A DNA stretch of 64,000 bases. It comes from Albimonas donghaensis (lineage in GTDB: Bacteria; Pseudomonadota; Alphaproteobacteria; Rhodobacterales; Rhodobacteraceae). Positions 51,212-60,227 of the stretch are shown here, piece by piece. The translations under genes and the position numbers were made by a program. The DNA lies in NCBI RefSeq assembly GCF_900106695.1, contig NZ_FNMZ01000005.1, positions 236,323-300,322 on the forward strand. Reading direction: 5' to 3'. Under the pieces are notes generated by a model. That model did no database searches. It had not been told where the DNA came from and saw only the letters and a list, made by a program, of their open reading frames with translations. Within the stretch, counting starts at the first letter, position 1; the number at the start of each line of letters is the position of its first letter.

Positions 51212-52150
51212 CTAGCGCCGCGGCGCCGGGATGAACTCCGCGTCGTCGCCCGGCGGCAGGCGGAACCGGCCATGGGCCCAGTCGCCCTCGCGCCAGGCCT
51301 CCTTCGCCGCCTCGATCCGTTCCTTCGACGAGGCCACGAAATTCCACCAGAGATAGCGGGGCCCCTCCAGCGTGGCCCCGCCCAGCAGCATCACCCGCGC
51401 CCCCTGCGGCCCCGCGGTCATCGAGATCCGATCGCCGGGCCGAAACACCATCATGCGGCCGGCGGGATAGGGCTCGCCCGCCACGCTGACCTCGCCCTCC
51501 ACCACATAGGCGCCCCGGTCCTCGTGCCCGTCGGGCAGCGGGATCGCGGCGCCGGGGGCCAGGACCGCGTCGGCGTAGAACAGCTCCGAGGCCACGCTCA
51601 CCGGCGCGCGCTCCCCCCAGGCCTCGCCCAGCACGACGCGCACGGTCTTGCCCTCCGCCTCCAGCTCGGGGATGGCGTCGGCGCCGACATGCTCGAATTC
51701 GGGGGGGCGGTCCTCGTGGTCCTTGGGCAGCGCCACCCAGGTCTGCACCCCGAAGAAGGGCATCGGATCGGTCCAGGCCGCATCGTCGGTGCGCTCGGAA
51801 TGGGTGATGCCATGGCCCGCGACCATCCAGTTGACCGCCCCCGGCTCGATCCACTGGTCGGCGCCGAGGCTGTCGCGGTGATGCATGCGCCCGCGGAACA
51901 GGTAGGAGATGGTGGCGAGCCCGATATGCGGATGCGGGCGCACGTCGAGCCCGCGGGTCGGCAACAGCTCCGCCGGGCCCATCTGGTCGAAAAAGATGAA
52001 GGGGCCGACCATCTGGCGCTTCGGCGCGGGCAGCGCCCGGCGCACCTCGAACCCGCCGATGTCGCGGGCGCGGGGGACGATGACGGTCTCGATGGCGTCG
52101 ACCGCGTCGCCCTTGGGCAGGTCGGGGTCGAGGGCGGGGTTCCAGCTCAT
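51212..52150 (-). CDS. Pirin family protein
   Basis: The 312-residue protein is a double-cupin pirin. The metal-site segments are RPHPHIGLATISYLFRG (about residues 90-106) and MHHRDSLG. GHGITHSERTDD (about 133) is a further signature. Bacterial pirins can have quercetinase activity or regulate metabolic enzymes. Which applies here is unknown. It is leftward and converges with the catabolic operon. A spermidine-synthase-like gene lies 185 bases upstream on the same strand. Confidence 0.93.
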   Translation of the reverse strand: MSWNPALDPDLPKGDAVDAIETVIVPRARDIGGFEVRRALPAPKRQMVGPFIFFDQMGPAELLPTRGLDVRPHPHIGLATISYLFRGRMHHRDSLGADQWIEPGAVNWMVAGHGITHSERTDDAAWTDPMPFFGVQTWVALPKDHEDRPPEFEHVGADAIPELEAEGKTVRVVLGEAWGERAPVSVASELFYADAVLAPGAAIPLPDGHEDRGAYVVEGEVSVAGEPYPAGRMMVFRPGDRISMTAGPQGARVMLLGGATLEGPRYLWWNFVASSKERIEAAKEAWREGDWAHGRFRLPPGDDAEFIPAPRR

Positions 52151-52335
52151 GGCGCGGCTCCCGGGATCAGGCGGCGCAGGAGACGCGCCGCGGCGCCATC
52201 CTGCCCGCGCCCGCCCGCCGCAGGCAAGCGCGGGAGGCCGGGGGGAAGGCCGGGGGACGGGCGCGCGCCCGAAGCGCCCCCGAAGCGTCGCCGCCCGAGG
52301 CGTCGCGCCTCAGTTCCGTCCCCGGCCCCGGCCGG

Positions 52336-53034
52336 TCAGTCGCGACGGCCGAGCCAGATGGTGTGGCGCGCGCCCTTGCCGGTGCGCCCGGCGCGGACGG
52401 TCAGCGTCTCCACCTCGAAGCCCGCGCGCCCGATCCGGCGCCCGAAATTCCCGTCCGGAAAGGCCGACCACACCGCCAGGATCCCGCCCGGCGCCAGCGC
52501 CTGGCGCGCCGCCGCCAGCCCGGCCTCGGTATAGAGCCCGTTGTTGCCGGGGCGGGTCAGCCCCTCGGGCCCGTTGTCGACATCGAGCAGGATGCCGTCC
52601 CACCTGTCCGCCGCGGCCTCGGCCCCCGCCGCGGCCCGGATGCGGGCGCCGACATCGGCCACCACCACCTCGGCCCGCGGATCGGCGAGGCTCTCGCCGA
52701 AAAGCTCGGACATCGGCCCGCGGGCCCATTCGACGATCTGCGGCACGATCTCGACCACCTGGAACCGCGCCTCCGGCCCCGTCGCGGCCTGGGCCGCGCG
52801 CAGGGTGAAGCCCATGCCCAGGCCCCCGATCATCAGCCGGGGCGCGGCGTTCCCCGCCGCGGCCAGCCGCTCGATCACCAGGGTGGCCAGCGCCTCCTCG
52901 GAGCCCGAGAGGCGGGAGTTCATCAGCTCCGTCCCGCCCCCCAGCTTGATCGAGAACTCATGCCCGCGCCGCGCCAGGCGCAGCGTGTCGCCGCCCGGCG
53001 TGGTCGCCTGTCCCAGATGCACCCAGGGCTGCAT
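52336..53034 (-). CDS. Spermidine-synthase-like (polyamine aminopropyltransferase fold) protein
   Basis: The 232-residue protein has the Rossmann-type methyltransferase/aminopropyltransferase core: LMIGGLGMGFTLRAA (about residues 67-81), VVEIVPQIVEWAR (about 93-105) and a DGILLDVDNGPEGL segment (about 145-158) where spermidine synthases place catalytic Asp residues. It is shorter than true SpeE and lacks the N-terminal beta domain length, so it may be one of the uncharacterised relatives. It ends 12 bases after the helicase gene start region on the same strand, so it probably follows the DEAD-box gene in one transcript. Confidence 0.85.
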   Translation of the reverse strand: MQPWVHLGQATTPGGDTLRLARRGHEFSIKLGGGTELMNSRLSGSEEALATLVIERLAAAGNAAPRLMIGGLGMGFTLRAAQAATGPEARFQVVEIVPQIVEWARGPMSELFGESLADPRAEVVVADVGARIRAAAGAEAAADRWDGILLDVDNGPEGLTRPGNNGLYTEAGLAAARQALAPGGILAVWSAFPDGNFGRRIGRAGFEVETLTVRAGRTGKGARHTIWLGRRD

Positions 53035-53046
53035 GACGCGCCCCCG

Positions 53047-54825
53047 TCAGTCGCGGTCGCGGGGCGGACGGCGCTTGCCGCCGCCGCCGGGGCCGGCGCC
53101 GTAGCCGCCGCCACCGCCACCGCCGCCATAGCCGCCGGGGCCGCCCGACCCGCCGCCGCGATGCGGACGCCGCTCCCGGTCGCCGCCCGACGGCGGCCGG
53201 CGCGAGCCGGTGAAACGGTCCGACCCCGGGGGCGGGCCGTCGGAGGGACGCGCGCGCACGCCCTTCTCCATCATCCCGTCCGGCCCCAGCGCCGCCTTGA
53301 AATCATCGGCCCGCGCGGCGGAGATCTGCACGTAGCTCTCCCCGTCCAGGATGCGGATGGCGCCGACATCGTTGCGGTCGATCTTGCCGGCCTCGATCAG
53401 CATGGGCAGCAGCCAGCGCGGCTCCGCCCGCTGCTTGCGGCCCACCGACAGCTCGAACCACACGCTGGGTCCGAACGGCCCGCGGGGCGCGCGCGGGGCG
53501 GAGGAGACGTTGGCGACGTCGATCAGCTCCTCCGGCGCGGCCATGCCGGCGCGCAGGCGGCGCAGGAAGCCGGCGGCGACCGCTTCGGCCCCGTGCTTTT
53601 CCAGCAGGGCGGCGATCATCGGGGCTTCCTCTTCGGTGACGGGGGCGGTCAGGCCCTCGTCCTCAAGGATGCGACGGTCGTCGTTGGCGAGGATCTCGGT
53701 CGGGCCGGGGGTCTGCGCCCAGTCGGCCTTCACGCCGGCCTGGTTGAGCAGGCTCTCGGCCCGGCGCCGGCCCTTGACCGGCACGATCAGCGCGCAGACG
53801 CCCTTGCGCCCGGCCCGGCCCGTGCGGCCCGAACGGTGCAGCAGGGTTTCGGGGTTGGAGGGCAGGTCGGCGTGGATCACCAGTTCCAGCCCCGGAAGGT
53901 CGATGCCCCGCGCGGCGACGTCGGTCGCCACGCAGACCCGGGCGCGGCCGTCGCGCATGGCCTGCAGGGCGTGGGTCCGCTCGGTCTGGCTCAGCTCGCC
54001 CGACAGCGCCACCACCGGGAAGCCCCGGTTGGCGAAACGCGCGGTCAGGTGGCCGACCCCGGCGCGGGTGGAGCAGAACACCAGCGCGCTGTCCGCATCA
54101 TGCAGGCGCAGGATGTTGTAGACCGCGTTCTCCCGGTCCGACGGCGCGACCATGTAGGCGCGGTAGTCGATGTCCACATGCGGCGCCTTCTCCTCGGCGG
54201 TCTGCACGCGGATGGCGTCGCGCTGGAACTTGCCGGCCAGCGCCGCGATCCCGCGGGGCACGGTGGCGGAGAACAGCAGCGTGCGGCGTTCCTCGGGGGC
54301 GGAGCCGAGGATGAACTCCAGGTCCTCGCGGAAGCCGAGGTCGAGCATCTCGTCGGCCTCGTCCAGCACCACGGCGCGGAGCTGGTCCATCTGCAGGGCC
54401 CGGCGCTCGATATGGTCGCGCAGGCGGCCCGGCGTGCCGACGATGATATGGGCGCCGCGGTCGAGCGCCCGGCGCTCGGCCCGCGGGTCCATGCCGCCGA
54501 CGCAGGAGGCGATGACGGCGCCGGCGGGGGCGTAGAGCCATTCCAGCTCGCGCTGCACCTGCAGGGCCAGTTCGCGGGTCGGCGCGACGGCGAGGCCGAG
54601 CGGCGCGCCGGCGCGCTCGAAGCGGTCGGCGTCGCCCATCAGGGTGCGGGCGATGGCGAGCCCGAAGGCCACCGTCTTGCCCGAGCCGGTGCGGGCGGAG
54701 ACCAGCGCGTCACGCCCGTCCACGTCGGGTTCGAGCACCGCGCGCTGGACAGGGGTGAGGGCGTCGTAGCCGCGGGCCGCAAGGGCCTCGGCCAGCGCCG
54801 GGGGAACGCCTAGGGATTCGATCAT
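53047..54825 (-). CDS. DEAD-box RNA helicase with DbpA-type RNA-binding domain and Gly-rich tail
   Basis: The 592-residue helicase has all core motifs: Q-motif region ALTPVQRAVL, motif I SARTGSGKT (about residues 40-48), PTRELALQV, TPGRLRDH, II VLDEADEMLD (about 153), III SAT, V ATDVAARGID and VI HRSGRTGRAGRKG. Residues about 475-535 (FELSVGRKQRAEPRWLLPML) match the DbpA RNA-binding domain that in E. coli recognises 23S rRNA. The last 60 residues are Arg-rich and then Gly-rich. A role in 50S assembly or cold adaptation is inferred from the family. It is divergent from the YeiH-like gene. Confidence 0.94.
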   Translation of the reverse strand: MIESLGVPPALAEALAARGYDALTPVQRAVLEPDVDGRDALVSARTGSGKTVAFGLAIARTLMGDADRFERAGAPLGLAVAPTRELALQVQRELEWLYAPAGAVIASCVGGMDPRAERRALDRGAHIIVGTPGRLRDHIERRALQMDQLRAVVLDEADEMLDLGFREDLEFILGSAPEERRTLLFSATVPRGIAALAGKFQRDAIRVQTAEEKAPHVDIDYRAYMVAPSDRENAVYNILRLHDADSALVFCSTRAGVGHLTARFANRGFPVVALSGELSQTERTHALQAMRDGRARVCVATDVAARGIDLPGLELVIHADLPSNPETLLHRSGRTGRAGRKGVCALIVPVKGRRRAESLLNQAGVKADWAQTPGPTEILANDDRRILEDEGLTAPVTEEEAPMIAALLEKHGAEAVAAGFLRRLRAGMAAPEELIDVANVSSAPRAPRGPFGPSVWFELSVGRKQRAEPRWLLPMLIEAGKIDRNDVGAIRILDGESYVQISAARADDFKAALGPDGMMEKGVRARPSDGPPPGSDRFTGSRRPPSGGDRERRPHRGGGSGGPGGYGGGGGGGGYGAGPGGGGKRRPPRDRD

Positions 54826-55272
54826 GGGTAGCTTTCGTGCCGGGGGCGGTTGGGCCGCGGCGTCAGGGCCGTGTCAGTCAGGCCGGTTCGCTGGGGCCGT
54901 GCGGTTGAGGCCGGGTTACTGAGGCCGGGCAGGTTCGGCCCGGACGGGTCCGGGACGGGCGAGGGCGCGGAACGCGGGCGGGGCCGGAACCGCGGGGGGG
55001 ACCTGGAAGCGGCCGCCCGACGGAATCGTCTCTGGGCCCGCGAAGGCCCTGGGGCGGGACATGACCGCTTGCGCGCCGAACCGCAACCCGTCCGGACGCC
55101 GCGGGACGCGGCTTTGCGTCCCGCGTAGGGCCCGGCGGGGGGCGTTCGGGCGGGGCTCAGACGGGGTTCGGGCCCGCTTCGCCCCCCGCAGGCCCTTCAA
55201 TTTCAGGCGGATCGGGGTCAGGGTGGCGGCCGTTCCCGGCCCCGCGGCCGGCGCGGATCGGCGGACGAAGCG
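54826..55272. other. Divergent intergenic region, nothing certain
   Basis: It lies between the leftward helicase and rightward YeiH-like genes. A few degenerate TGAGGCCGGG-like words occur near 54880-54940. No gene, terminator or clear promoter elements were recognised. Confidence 0.5.
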
Positions 55273-56364
55273 ATGCGAGAGATCATGGTGAACGCGGCCC
55301 GGCGCGGGCGCGAGAGGCTGCGCGACCTCGGGCCGGGCCTTCTGCTGGCCGCGGCGGTGGCGACGGCGGCGGAGCTGCTGGCCTGGCGCTACGGCGCGCC
55401 GGCGACGCTGTTCGCGCTGCTGATCGGCATCGGGTTCCACTTCGCCGCCGATGGCCCGCGCGCCGCGCCGGGACTGGCCGCCTGCTCGGGTCCGCTGCTG
55501 CGCGTCGGCGTGGCGCTGCTCGGCTTCCGGGTGGAGGCGGCGGATGTCGCCGCGCTCGGCCCGATCCCGTTCCTGGGCGTGGCGGGGCTGACCGCGCTGA
55601 CCTTCGCGGGCGGCGTCGGCTTCGCCCGTCTGGCCGGCCTGCCCCGGCGCTTCGGGCTGCTGGCCGGGGGCGCGGTGGCGATCTGCGGCGCCTCCGCCGC
55701 GCTGGCGATCGCCGCCCTTCTGCCCCGGCGCGAGGCGGAGGAGCGCGACCTGCTCTACACGCTCGTCGCCATCACCGCGCTGTCTTCGGCGGCCATGGTC
55801 GCCTATCCGCTGCTGTTCGCGGCGATGGGTCTGGACGAGGCCCGCACCGGCTTTCTGATCGGCGCCACGATCCACGACGTGGCGCAGGTGGCCGCGGCCG
55901 GCTACGGCGTGGGCGAGGGCGCCGGCGACGCCGCCACGCTGGTCAAGCTGGAGCGGGTGATGCTGCTGCCCGCGGCCCTGCTGGCCGTCGCCTGGCTGGA
56001 GCGTCGCGGCGCCGGGCGCGAGGCCGCGGCCCGCGCCGGGATCGCCGACACGCCCCCAACCGACACGGCCGCGCCCGACACGCCCGCCCCCGAGCCTGCC
56101 CAACCCCGCCCGCGGCTGCCGCTGTTCGTCTTCGGCTTCGCGGCCTGTCTCGGCCTCAACAGCCTCGGGATCGTGCCCGAACCGGCCCATGACGCGCTGC
56201 GGGCCCTGTCCTCGGGCCTGCTGGTGCTGGCCATCGCCGCGCTGGGGGCGCGGACCTCCCTGCGGGCGATGGGTCAGCTGGGGGCGGGGCGGATGCTGAC
56301 GCTGCTCGCGACCTCGGCCCTGCTTCTGGGCGCGGCCCTGGCATGGGCCGCGCTGGCCCTCTGA
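55273..56364 (+). CDS. YeiH/UPF0324-family putative sulfate exporter
   Basis: The 363-residue inner-membrane protein has about ten helices with the UPF0324 signature segments: LLRVGVALLGFRVEAADVA (about residues 76-94), GGAVAICGASAALAIAALLP (about 134-153) and GATIHDVAQVAAAGYGVGE (about 198-216). A cytoplasmic loop rich in Pro/Ala/Asp lies near 255-282. YeiH-type proteins are annotated as sulfate exporters, with weak experimental support. ATG 55273 is followed by a second in-frame ATG four codons later that has GAGAG before it, so the exact start is uncertain. It is monocistronic. Confidence 0.9.
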   Translation: MREIMVNAARRGRERLRDLGPGLLLAAAVATAAELLAWRYGAPATLFALLIGIGFHFAADGPRAAPGLAACSGPLLRVGVALLGFRVEAADVAALGPIPFLGVAGLTALTFAGGVGFARLAGLPRRFGLLAGGAVAICGASAALAIAALLPRREAEERDLLYTLVAITALSSAAMVAYPLLFAAMGLDEARTGFLIGATIHDVAQVAAAGYGVGEGAGDAATLVKLERVMLLPAALLAVAWLERRGAGREAAARAGIADTPPTDTAAPDTPAPEPAQPRPRLPLFVFGFAACLGLNSLGIVPEPAHDALRALSSGLLVLAIAALGARTSLRAMGQLGAGRMLTLLATSALLLGAALAWAALAL

Positions 56365-56475
56365 GCCGCCCTCGGCCCGCCCCCCTCCCCCATCGTCGCC
56401 CCCATCGCCGTCCCATTGCGGCCGAATTGCGGCTCGACCACGCTTGACAGATCCGTGACATCCGGCGAGGTTTGC

Positions 56476-56487
56476 TTAATCGTTTAA
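56476..56487. promoter_or_regulatory. LacI-type operator before the purine nucleoside operon
   Basis: TTAATCGTTTAA has the central CG and AAnCGnTT core typical of LacI-family operators. It lies 35 bases upstream of the GTG start of the LacI gene. TTGACA at 56444-56449 could be a -35 element. No good -10 at 16-18 bases was found. Autoregulation of the whole operon is the simplest reading. Confidence 0.65.
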
Positions 56488-56522
56488 CCCGATGCCCCGC
56501 CGCCCGGAACGGAGCCCGCCCG

Positions 56523-57593
56523 GTGCAAGCCGCCCCCCCGACCCTGCAGAGCATCGCCGCGGAATTCGGCGTGTCCTCGGCCACCGTCTCCAACGCCCTG
56601 TCGGGCAAGGGGCGGGTGTCGGAGGGGCTCGCCGCGCGCATCCGGGCGCGGGCGGAGGCGTTGGGCTACGCGCCGTCCCTGCCGGCCCGCGCGCTGCGCA
56701 CCGGGCGCTCCGGAGTGATCGGGCTGGTGCTGCCGGACCTCGCCAACCCGTTGTTTCCCAAGATCGCCCAGGCGGTGGAGGCGGCGGCGGCGCGCGAGGG
56801 CTACGGCGTGCTGATCGCCGATTCCCATGGCGAGGTCGGCGCCCAGACCGCGGCGCTGCAACGGCTTGTGCAACGCGGCGCCGACGGAATCATCGTGGTG
56901 CCCCGGCGCGGCACGCGGGTGCTGGAGCTGGACGTGCCGCTGGCGGTGATCGACACGCCGGCGACGCCGGGCAACACCGTCTCCGCCGACCACCGGGCGG
57001 GAGGGGCGGCGCTGGCGGCGCATCTGCTGGGGCTGGGCCATCGCGCCTTCGCGCTGGTGGGCGAGAGCCGCGAATCCTCCGTCCAGCGGGACCGCATCGG
57101 GGGGCTCCGCGCGGGTCTGCCCCAGACCGCCCGGATCGAGACGATCTGGCTGGAGGAAGCGCCCGAAACCGATTTCCCCGCGCTCGCCCGCGACGGGATC
57201 ACCGCCTTCGCCGCCACCTCGGACCTGCACGCCCTGCGCATCCTGACCACGCTGCAGCGCGCCGGGCTCGCCATCCCGCGCGAGGCCAGCGTGGCCGGCT
57301 TCGACGACCTCGCCTTCGCCGCCGCGGTCACGCCGTCGCTGACCACCATGGCGCAGGACAGCGACCGCATCGCCGGCGCCGCGGTGGCCGCCCTGATGGC
57401 GCGCATCGACGGCCCGGAGCCGGCCGCGCCCCCTGCTGGGACCACGGGCGGGAGCGCGGGCGGGACCGCGGCCGAAACCGCCGTGCCCATGACCCTGATC
57501 GCGCGCGAGTCCACCGGGCCCGCGCCGGCGTCCACCCGCTCCGAACCCCGACCTCACCCCGCAACCCGATCCCAGAGGGAGACCACTCCATGA
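56523..57593 (+). CDS. LacI-family regulator of the purine nucleoside operon
   Basis: The 356-residue protein has the LacI helix-turn-helix LQSIAAEFGVSSATVSNALS (residues about 8-27) and hinge (PSLPARALRTGRSGVIGLVL), followed by a periplasmic-binding-like effector domain with SVAGFDDLAFAAAVTPSLTT near 260. The C-terminus is extended by about 50 low-complexity residues. GTG at 56523 was chosen because GGAG lies eight bases before it and the helix-turn-helix begins after the usual short leader. An in-frame TTG at 56472 would overlap the operator. Its stop overlaps the start of the binding-protein gene (ATGA), so regulator and transporter are co-translated. A nucleoside or base is the likely effector. 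Confidence 0.9.
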   Translation: MQAAPPTLQSIAAEFGVSSATVSNALSGKGRVSEGLAARIRARAEALGYAPSLPARALRTGRSGVIGLVLPDLANPLFPKIAQAVEAAAAREGYGVLIADSHGEVGAQTAALQRLVQRGADGIIVVPRRGTRVLELDVPLAVIDTPATPGNTVSADHRAGGAALAAHLLGLGHRAFALVGESRESSVQRDRIGGLRAGLPQTARIETIWLEEAPETDFPALARDGITAFAATSDLHALRILTTLQRAGLAIPREASVAGFDDLAFAAAVTPSLTTMAQDSDRIAGAAVAALMARIDGPEPAAPPAGTTGGSAGGTAAETAVPMTLIARESTGPAPASTRSEPRPHPATRSQRETTP

Positions 57594-58621
57594 AGCTCGG
57601 ACCCATCCTCGCCGGCGCCTCGGCGCTCGGCCTGACCGTCGCCGCCGGCGCCGCCGCGGCCCAGGACAAGACCCTGACCATCTCGGTCTACGCCTTCTCC
57701 CAGGACGAGTTCAAAGAGATCGTCTACGACCCGTTCGAGGAGATCTGCGGCTGCGAGATCGTGGTCGAGACCGGCAATTCGGTCGAGCGCATGTCCAAGA
57801 TCGAGGCCAACAAGGAGGCCCCGGTCATCGACATGGCGGTGATGTCCGCCCATGACGCGCTGGGCGCCGCGCGGGCCGGCCTGCTGCAGCCGATCGACGT
57901 GAGCAAGCTGACCAACCACGACAAGCTCTACGACATCGCCAAGGACCCGCTCGGCGACCATTACGGCATCGGCTACACCTTCTACGCGACCTCCATCGTC
58001 TACCGCACCGACAAGGTGACGATCGAAAGCTGGGCCGACCTGCTGTCGCCCGAGCTGGCCGGCAACGTCGCCCTGCCCGACGTGACCACCAACCAGGGCC
58101 CGCCCGCCCTGCACATGATCGGCAAGGCCATGGGCGACACCGACCCGTCGCTGACCGCCCCGATCGAGAAGGTGGCCGAGCACAAGGACGATATCGTCAC
58201 CTTCTACGTGCGGTCTTCGCAGCTCGCCCAGCTGATGCAGCAGGAGGAGATCTGGGCCGCCCCCGTGGGCCGCTTCGCCTGGGGCCGCTTCAAGGACAAC
58301 GGCCTGCCGATGGCCTGGGCCACGCCCAAGGAAGGCCAGACCGGCGGGCTCAACGTCATGGTGATGACCGCGAACAACGGCAACGAGGACCTGGCCCTGC
58401 AGTTCATGGACTTCTGGCTCTCGACCCCGATCCAGCAGGCCCTGGCCGACGCGCTGATCGACAGCCCCTCCAACGCCGAGGTCGTGGTCTCCGACGAGGT
58501 GGCCGAGAACCTGACCTACGGCGCCGACACCGTGAAGTCGCTGGACCTGATCCCCGCCGAGGTCATCCTCGACAACCGCGACAGCTGGCTCGACCAGTGG
58601 AACTCCAAGGTCGCCAACTGA
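57590..58621 (+). CDS. ABC transporter periplasmic binding protein, PotD/FbpA-type, in the purine operon
   Basis: The 343-residue protein has a clear signal peptide (residues 1-24, MKLGPILAGASALGLTVAAG then AAAAQ). It then follows the family 1/PotD-like pattern: LTISVYAFSQDEFKEIVYDP (about 28-47), ALGAARAGLLQPID and the YGIGYTFYATSIVYRTD segment (about 124-140) found in polyamine and iron binders. By context it should bind a purine nucleoside or base. Known nucleoside ABC systems use other binding-protein types, so this is unusual. GAGGGAGA precedes the ATG, and the next gene overlaps its stop by one base. Confidence 0.93.
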   Translation: MKLGPILAGASALGLTVAAGAAAAQDKTLTISVYAFSQDEFKEIVYDPFEEICGCEIVVETGNSVERMSKIEANKEAPVIDMAVMSAHDALGAARAGLLQPIDVSKLTNHDKLYDIAKDPLGDHYGIGYTFYATSIVYRTDKVTIESWADLLSPELAGNVALPDVTTNQGPPALHMIGKAMGDTDPSLTAPIEKVAEHKDDIVTFYVRSSQLAQLMQQEEIWAAPVGRFAWGRFKDNGLPMAWATPKEGQTGGLNVMVMTANNGNEDLALQFMDFWLSTPIQQALADALIDSPSNAEVVVSDEVAENLTYGADTVKSLDLIPAEVILDNRDSWLDQWNSKVAN

Positions 58622-59451
58622 TGTTCGGGAACCGCGTCGAGGGCCTGGCCCTGACCTTGCCCGCGGCGGTCTTCGCCGCGGCCCTGTTCCTGCTGCCCGT
58701 GGGCATCCTGCTGTCGGAGGCGTTCCGCACGCCCGAGGGCTGGAGCCTGGGGGCCTACTGGGACTTCTTCGCCAGCCCCCGCAACCGCACGGTGTTCTGG
58801 CGGTCGCTGGCGCTGGCGGCGGAGGTGGCGGCGGCGTCGGCGGTGATCGGCTACGCCGCCGCCTACGCCATCGTCTCCCTGCCGCCGAAGTCCCGGGGAC
58901 GGGTGTTCGGGCTGGTGATCCTGCCGCTGATGATCTCGCCGGTGGCGCGCACCTACGCCTGGCTGGTGATCCTGGGGCGCACCGGCTTCGTCAACCAGGC
59001 GCTGGTGGGGATGGGCATTCTCGACACCCCGCTGCGCATCCTGTTTTCGGAAACCGCGGTGTTCATCGGCCTGCTGCAATTGTTCCTGCCGCTGATGATC
59101 ATTTCGCTGGTCTCGGCGATGGAGAACATGCCCCGCGACGCCATCCCCGCCGCCCGCGTGCTGGGCGCCAACTGGGCGCAGGTGTTCCTGCGGGTGATCC
59201 TGCCCCTGACCCGCGAGGGGCTGGTGATCGGCGGCACGCTGGTCTTCACCGGCTCGCTCACCGCCTACATCACGCCCGCCATCCTCGGCGGCTCCAAGGT
59301 CCTGATGCTGGAAACCCTGCTTTATCAGCGCGTCGCGGTGGCCAATGACTTCGTGTCGGCCTCGGTGATCGCCATGATCCTGATCGTCATGAGCTTCTCG
59401 GCCAACCTGCTGCTGAAACGCATGGCCTCGGCGCGGAGGGCGCGGGCATGA
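58621..59451 (+). CDS. ABC transporter permease, PotB-type, in the purine operon
   Basis: The 276-residue inner-membrane protein has six hydrophobic segments, beginning at about residues 8-30, and the EAA loop IPAARVLGANWAQVFLRVIL (about 176-195). The ATG overlaps the stop of the binding-protein gene (TGATG), which fixes the start and implies coupled translation. An in-frame ATG 24 bases earlier would lie inside that gene. It pairs with the next permease. Confidence 0.94.
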   Translation: MFGNRVEGLALTLPAAVFAAALFLLPVGILLSEAFRTPEGWSLGAYWDFFASPRNRTVFWRSLALAAEVAAASAVIGYAAAYAIVSLPPKSRGRVFGLVILPLMISPVARTYAWLVILGRTGFVNQALVGMGILDTPLRILFSETAVFIGLLQLFLPLMIISLVSAMENMPRDAIPAARVLGANWAQVFLRVILPLTREGLVIGGTLVFTGSLTAYITPAILGGSKVLMLETLLYQRVAVANDFVSASVIAMILIVMSFSANLLLKRMASARRARA

Positions 59452-60227
59452 ACGGGCGTCTCGCCACATGGGCGGTGCTGGGACTGGTGCTGCTGTTCCT
59501 GATCGGCCCGTTCTTCATCATCATCGCGGCCTCGCTGTCGGCGGGCAATTCGCTGGCCTTCCCGCCCCAGGGGCTCAGCCTGAAATGGGTCATCAAGGTC
59601 TTCGAGATCGAGAGCTTCCGGGCCTCCTTCGGGATGTCGATGTTCCTCGCCATCTTCGGGACGCTCGCCGCGCTGGCGCTCGGCGTGCCGGCGGCCTACG
59701 GGCTCAACCGCTACAAGGTGCCGGGGGCGGAGTTCGTGCGCACCGTGGTGTCGGCGCCCATCATCGTGCCGGGGATCATCGTGGGGCTGGCGCTGCTGCG
59801 CTACCTGGTGATCCCGACAGGGGTGGGCATCGGACCGGCGCTGTTCCTCGCGCATACCGCGCTGATCCTGCCCTATGCGGTGCGGGTCGTCTCCGCCTCG
59901 CTGGAGAACCTGCGCACGGACATCGAGGAGGCCGCGGTCCTGCTGGGCTGCACCCGCTTCGGGGCCTTCCGCCGGGTGGTGCTGCCCAATATCCGCGGCG
60001 GCGTGCTGGCCGCCTTCATCCTGGGCTTCGTCACCTCGTTCAACCAGGTGCCGGTGTCGCTGTTCCTGTCGGGGCCCGGCGTGCGCACCCTGCCCGTGGA
60101 CATGATCGCCTACATGGAGATCAACTACGACCCCTCGGTCGCCGCGCTTTCCGCCCTGCTCGCCTTCATGTCGGTCGCCATCGTCTTCGCGGCCGAGAAA
60201 TTCCTGGGGTTCTCCAAGTATGTCTGA
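59448..60227 (+). CDS. ABC transporter permease, PotC-type, in the purine operon
   Basis: The 259-residue permease has six helices (first at about residues 5-30) and the EAA loop EEAAVLLGCTRFGAFRRVVL (about 163-182) followed by PNIRGG. Its start overlaps the upstream permease stop by four bases and its stop overlaps the ATPase start by eight. Together with the previous gene it forms the membrane channel. Confidence 0.94.
   Translation: MNGRLATWAVLGLVLLFLIGPFFIIIAASLSAGNSLAFPPQGLSLKWVIKVFEIESFRASFGMSMFLAIFGTLAALALGVPAAYGLNRYKVPGAEFVRTVVSAPIIVPGIIVGLALLRYLVIPTGVGIGPALFLAHTALILPYAVRVVSASLENLRTDIEEAAVLLGCTRFGAFRRVVLPNIRGGVLAAFILGFVTSFNQVPVSLFLSGPGVRTLPVDMIAYMEINYDPSVAALSALLAFMSVAIVFAAEKFLGFSKYV

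Noticed and set aside
54880..54940. Tandem repeat near the helicase start
   Set aside because: The TGAGGCCGGG-like words are too degenerate and irregular to call an array.
56444..56472. Sigma-70 promoter for the LacI operon from TTGACA at 56444
   Set aside because: A perfect -35 box but no acceptable -10 at 16-18 bases. Mentioned only with the operator.
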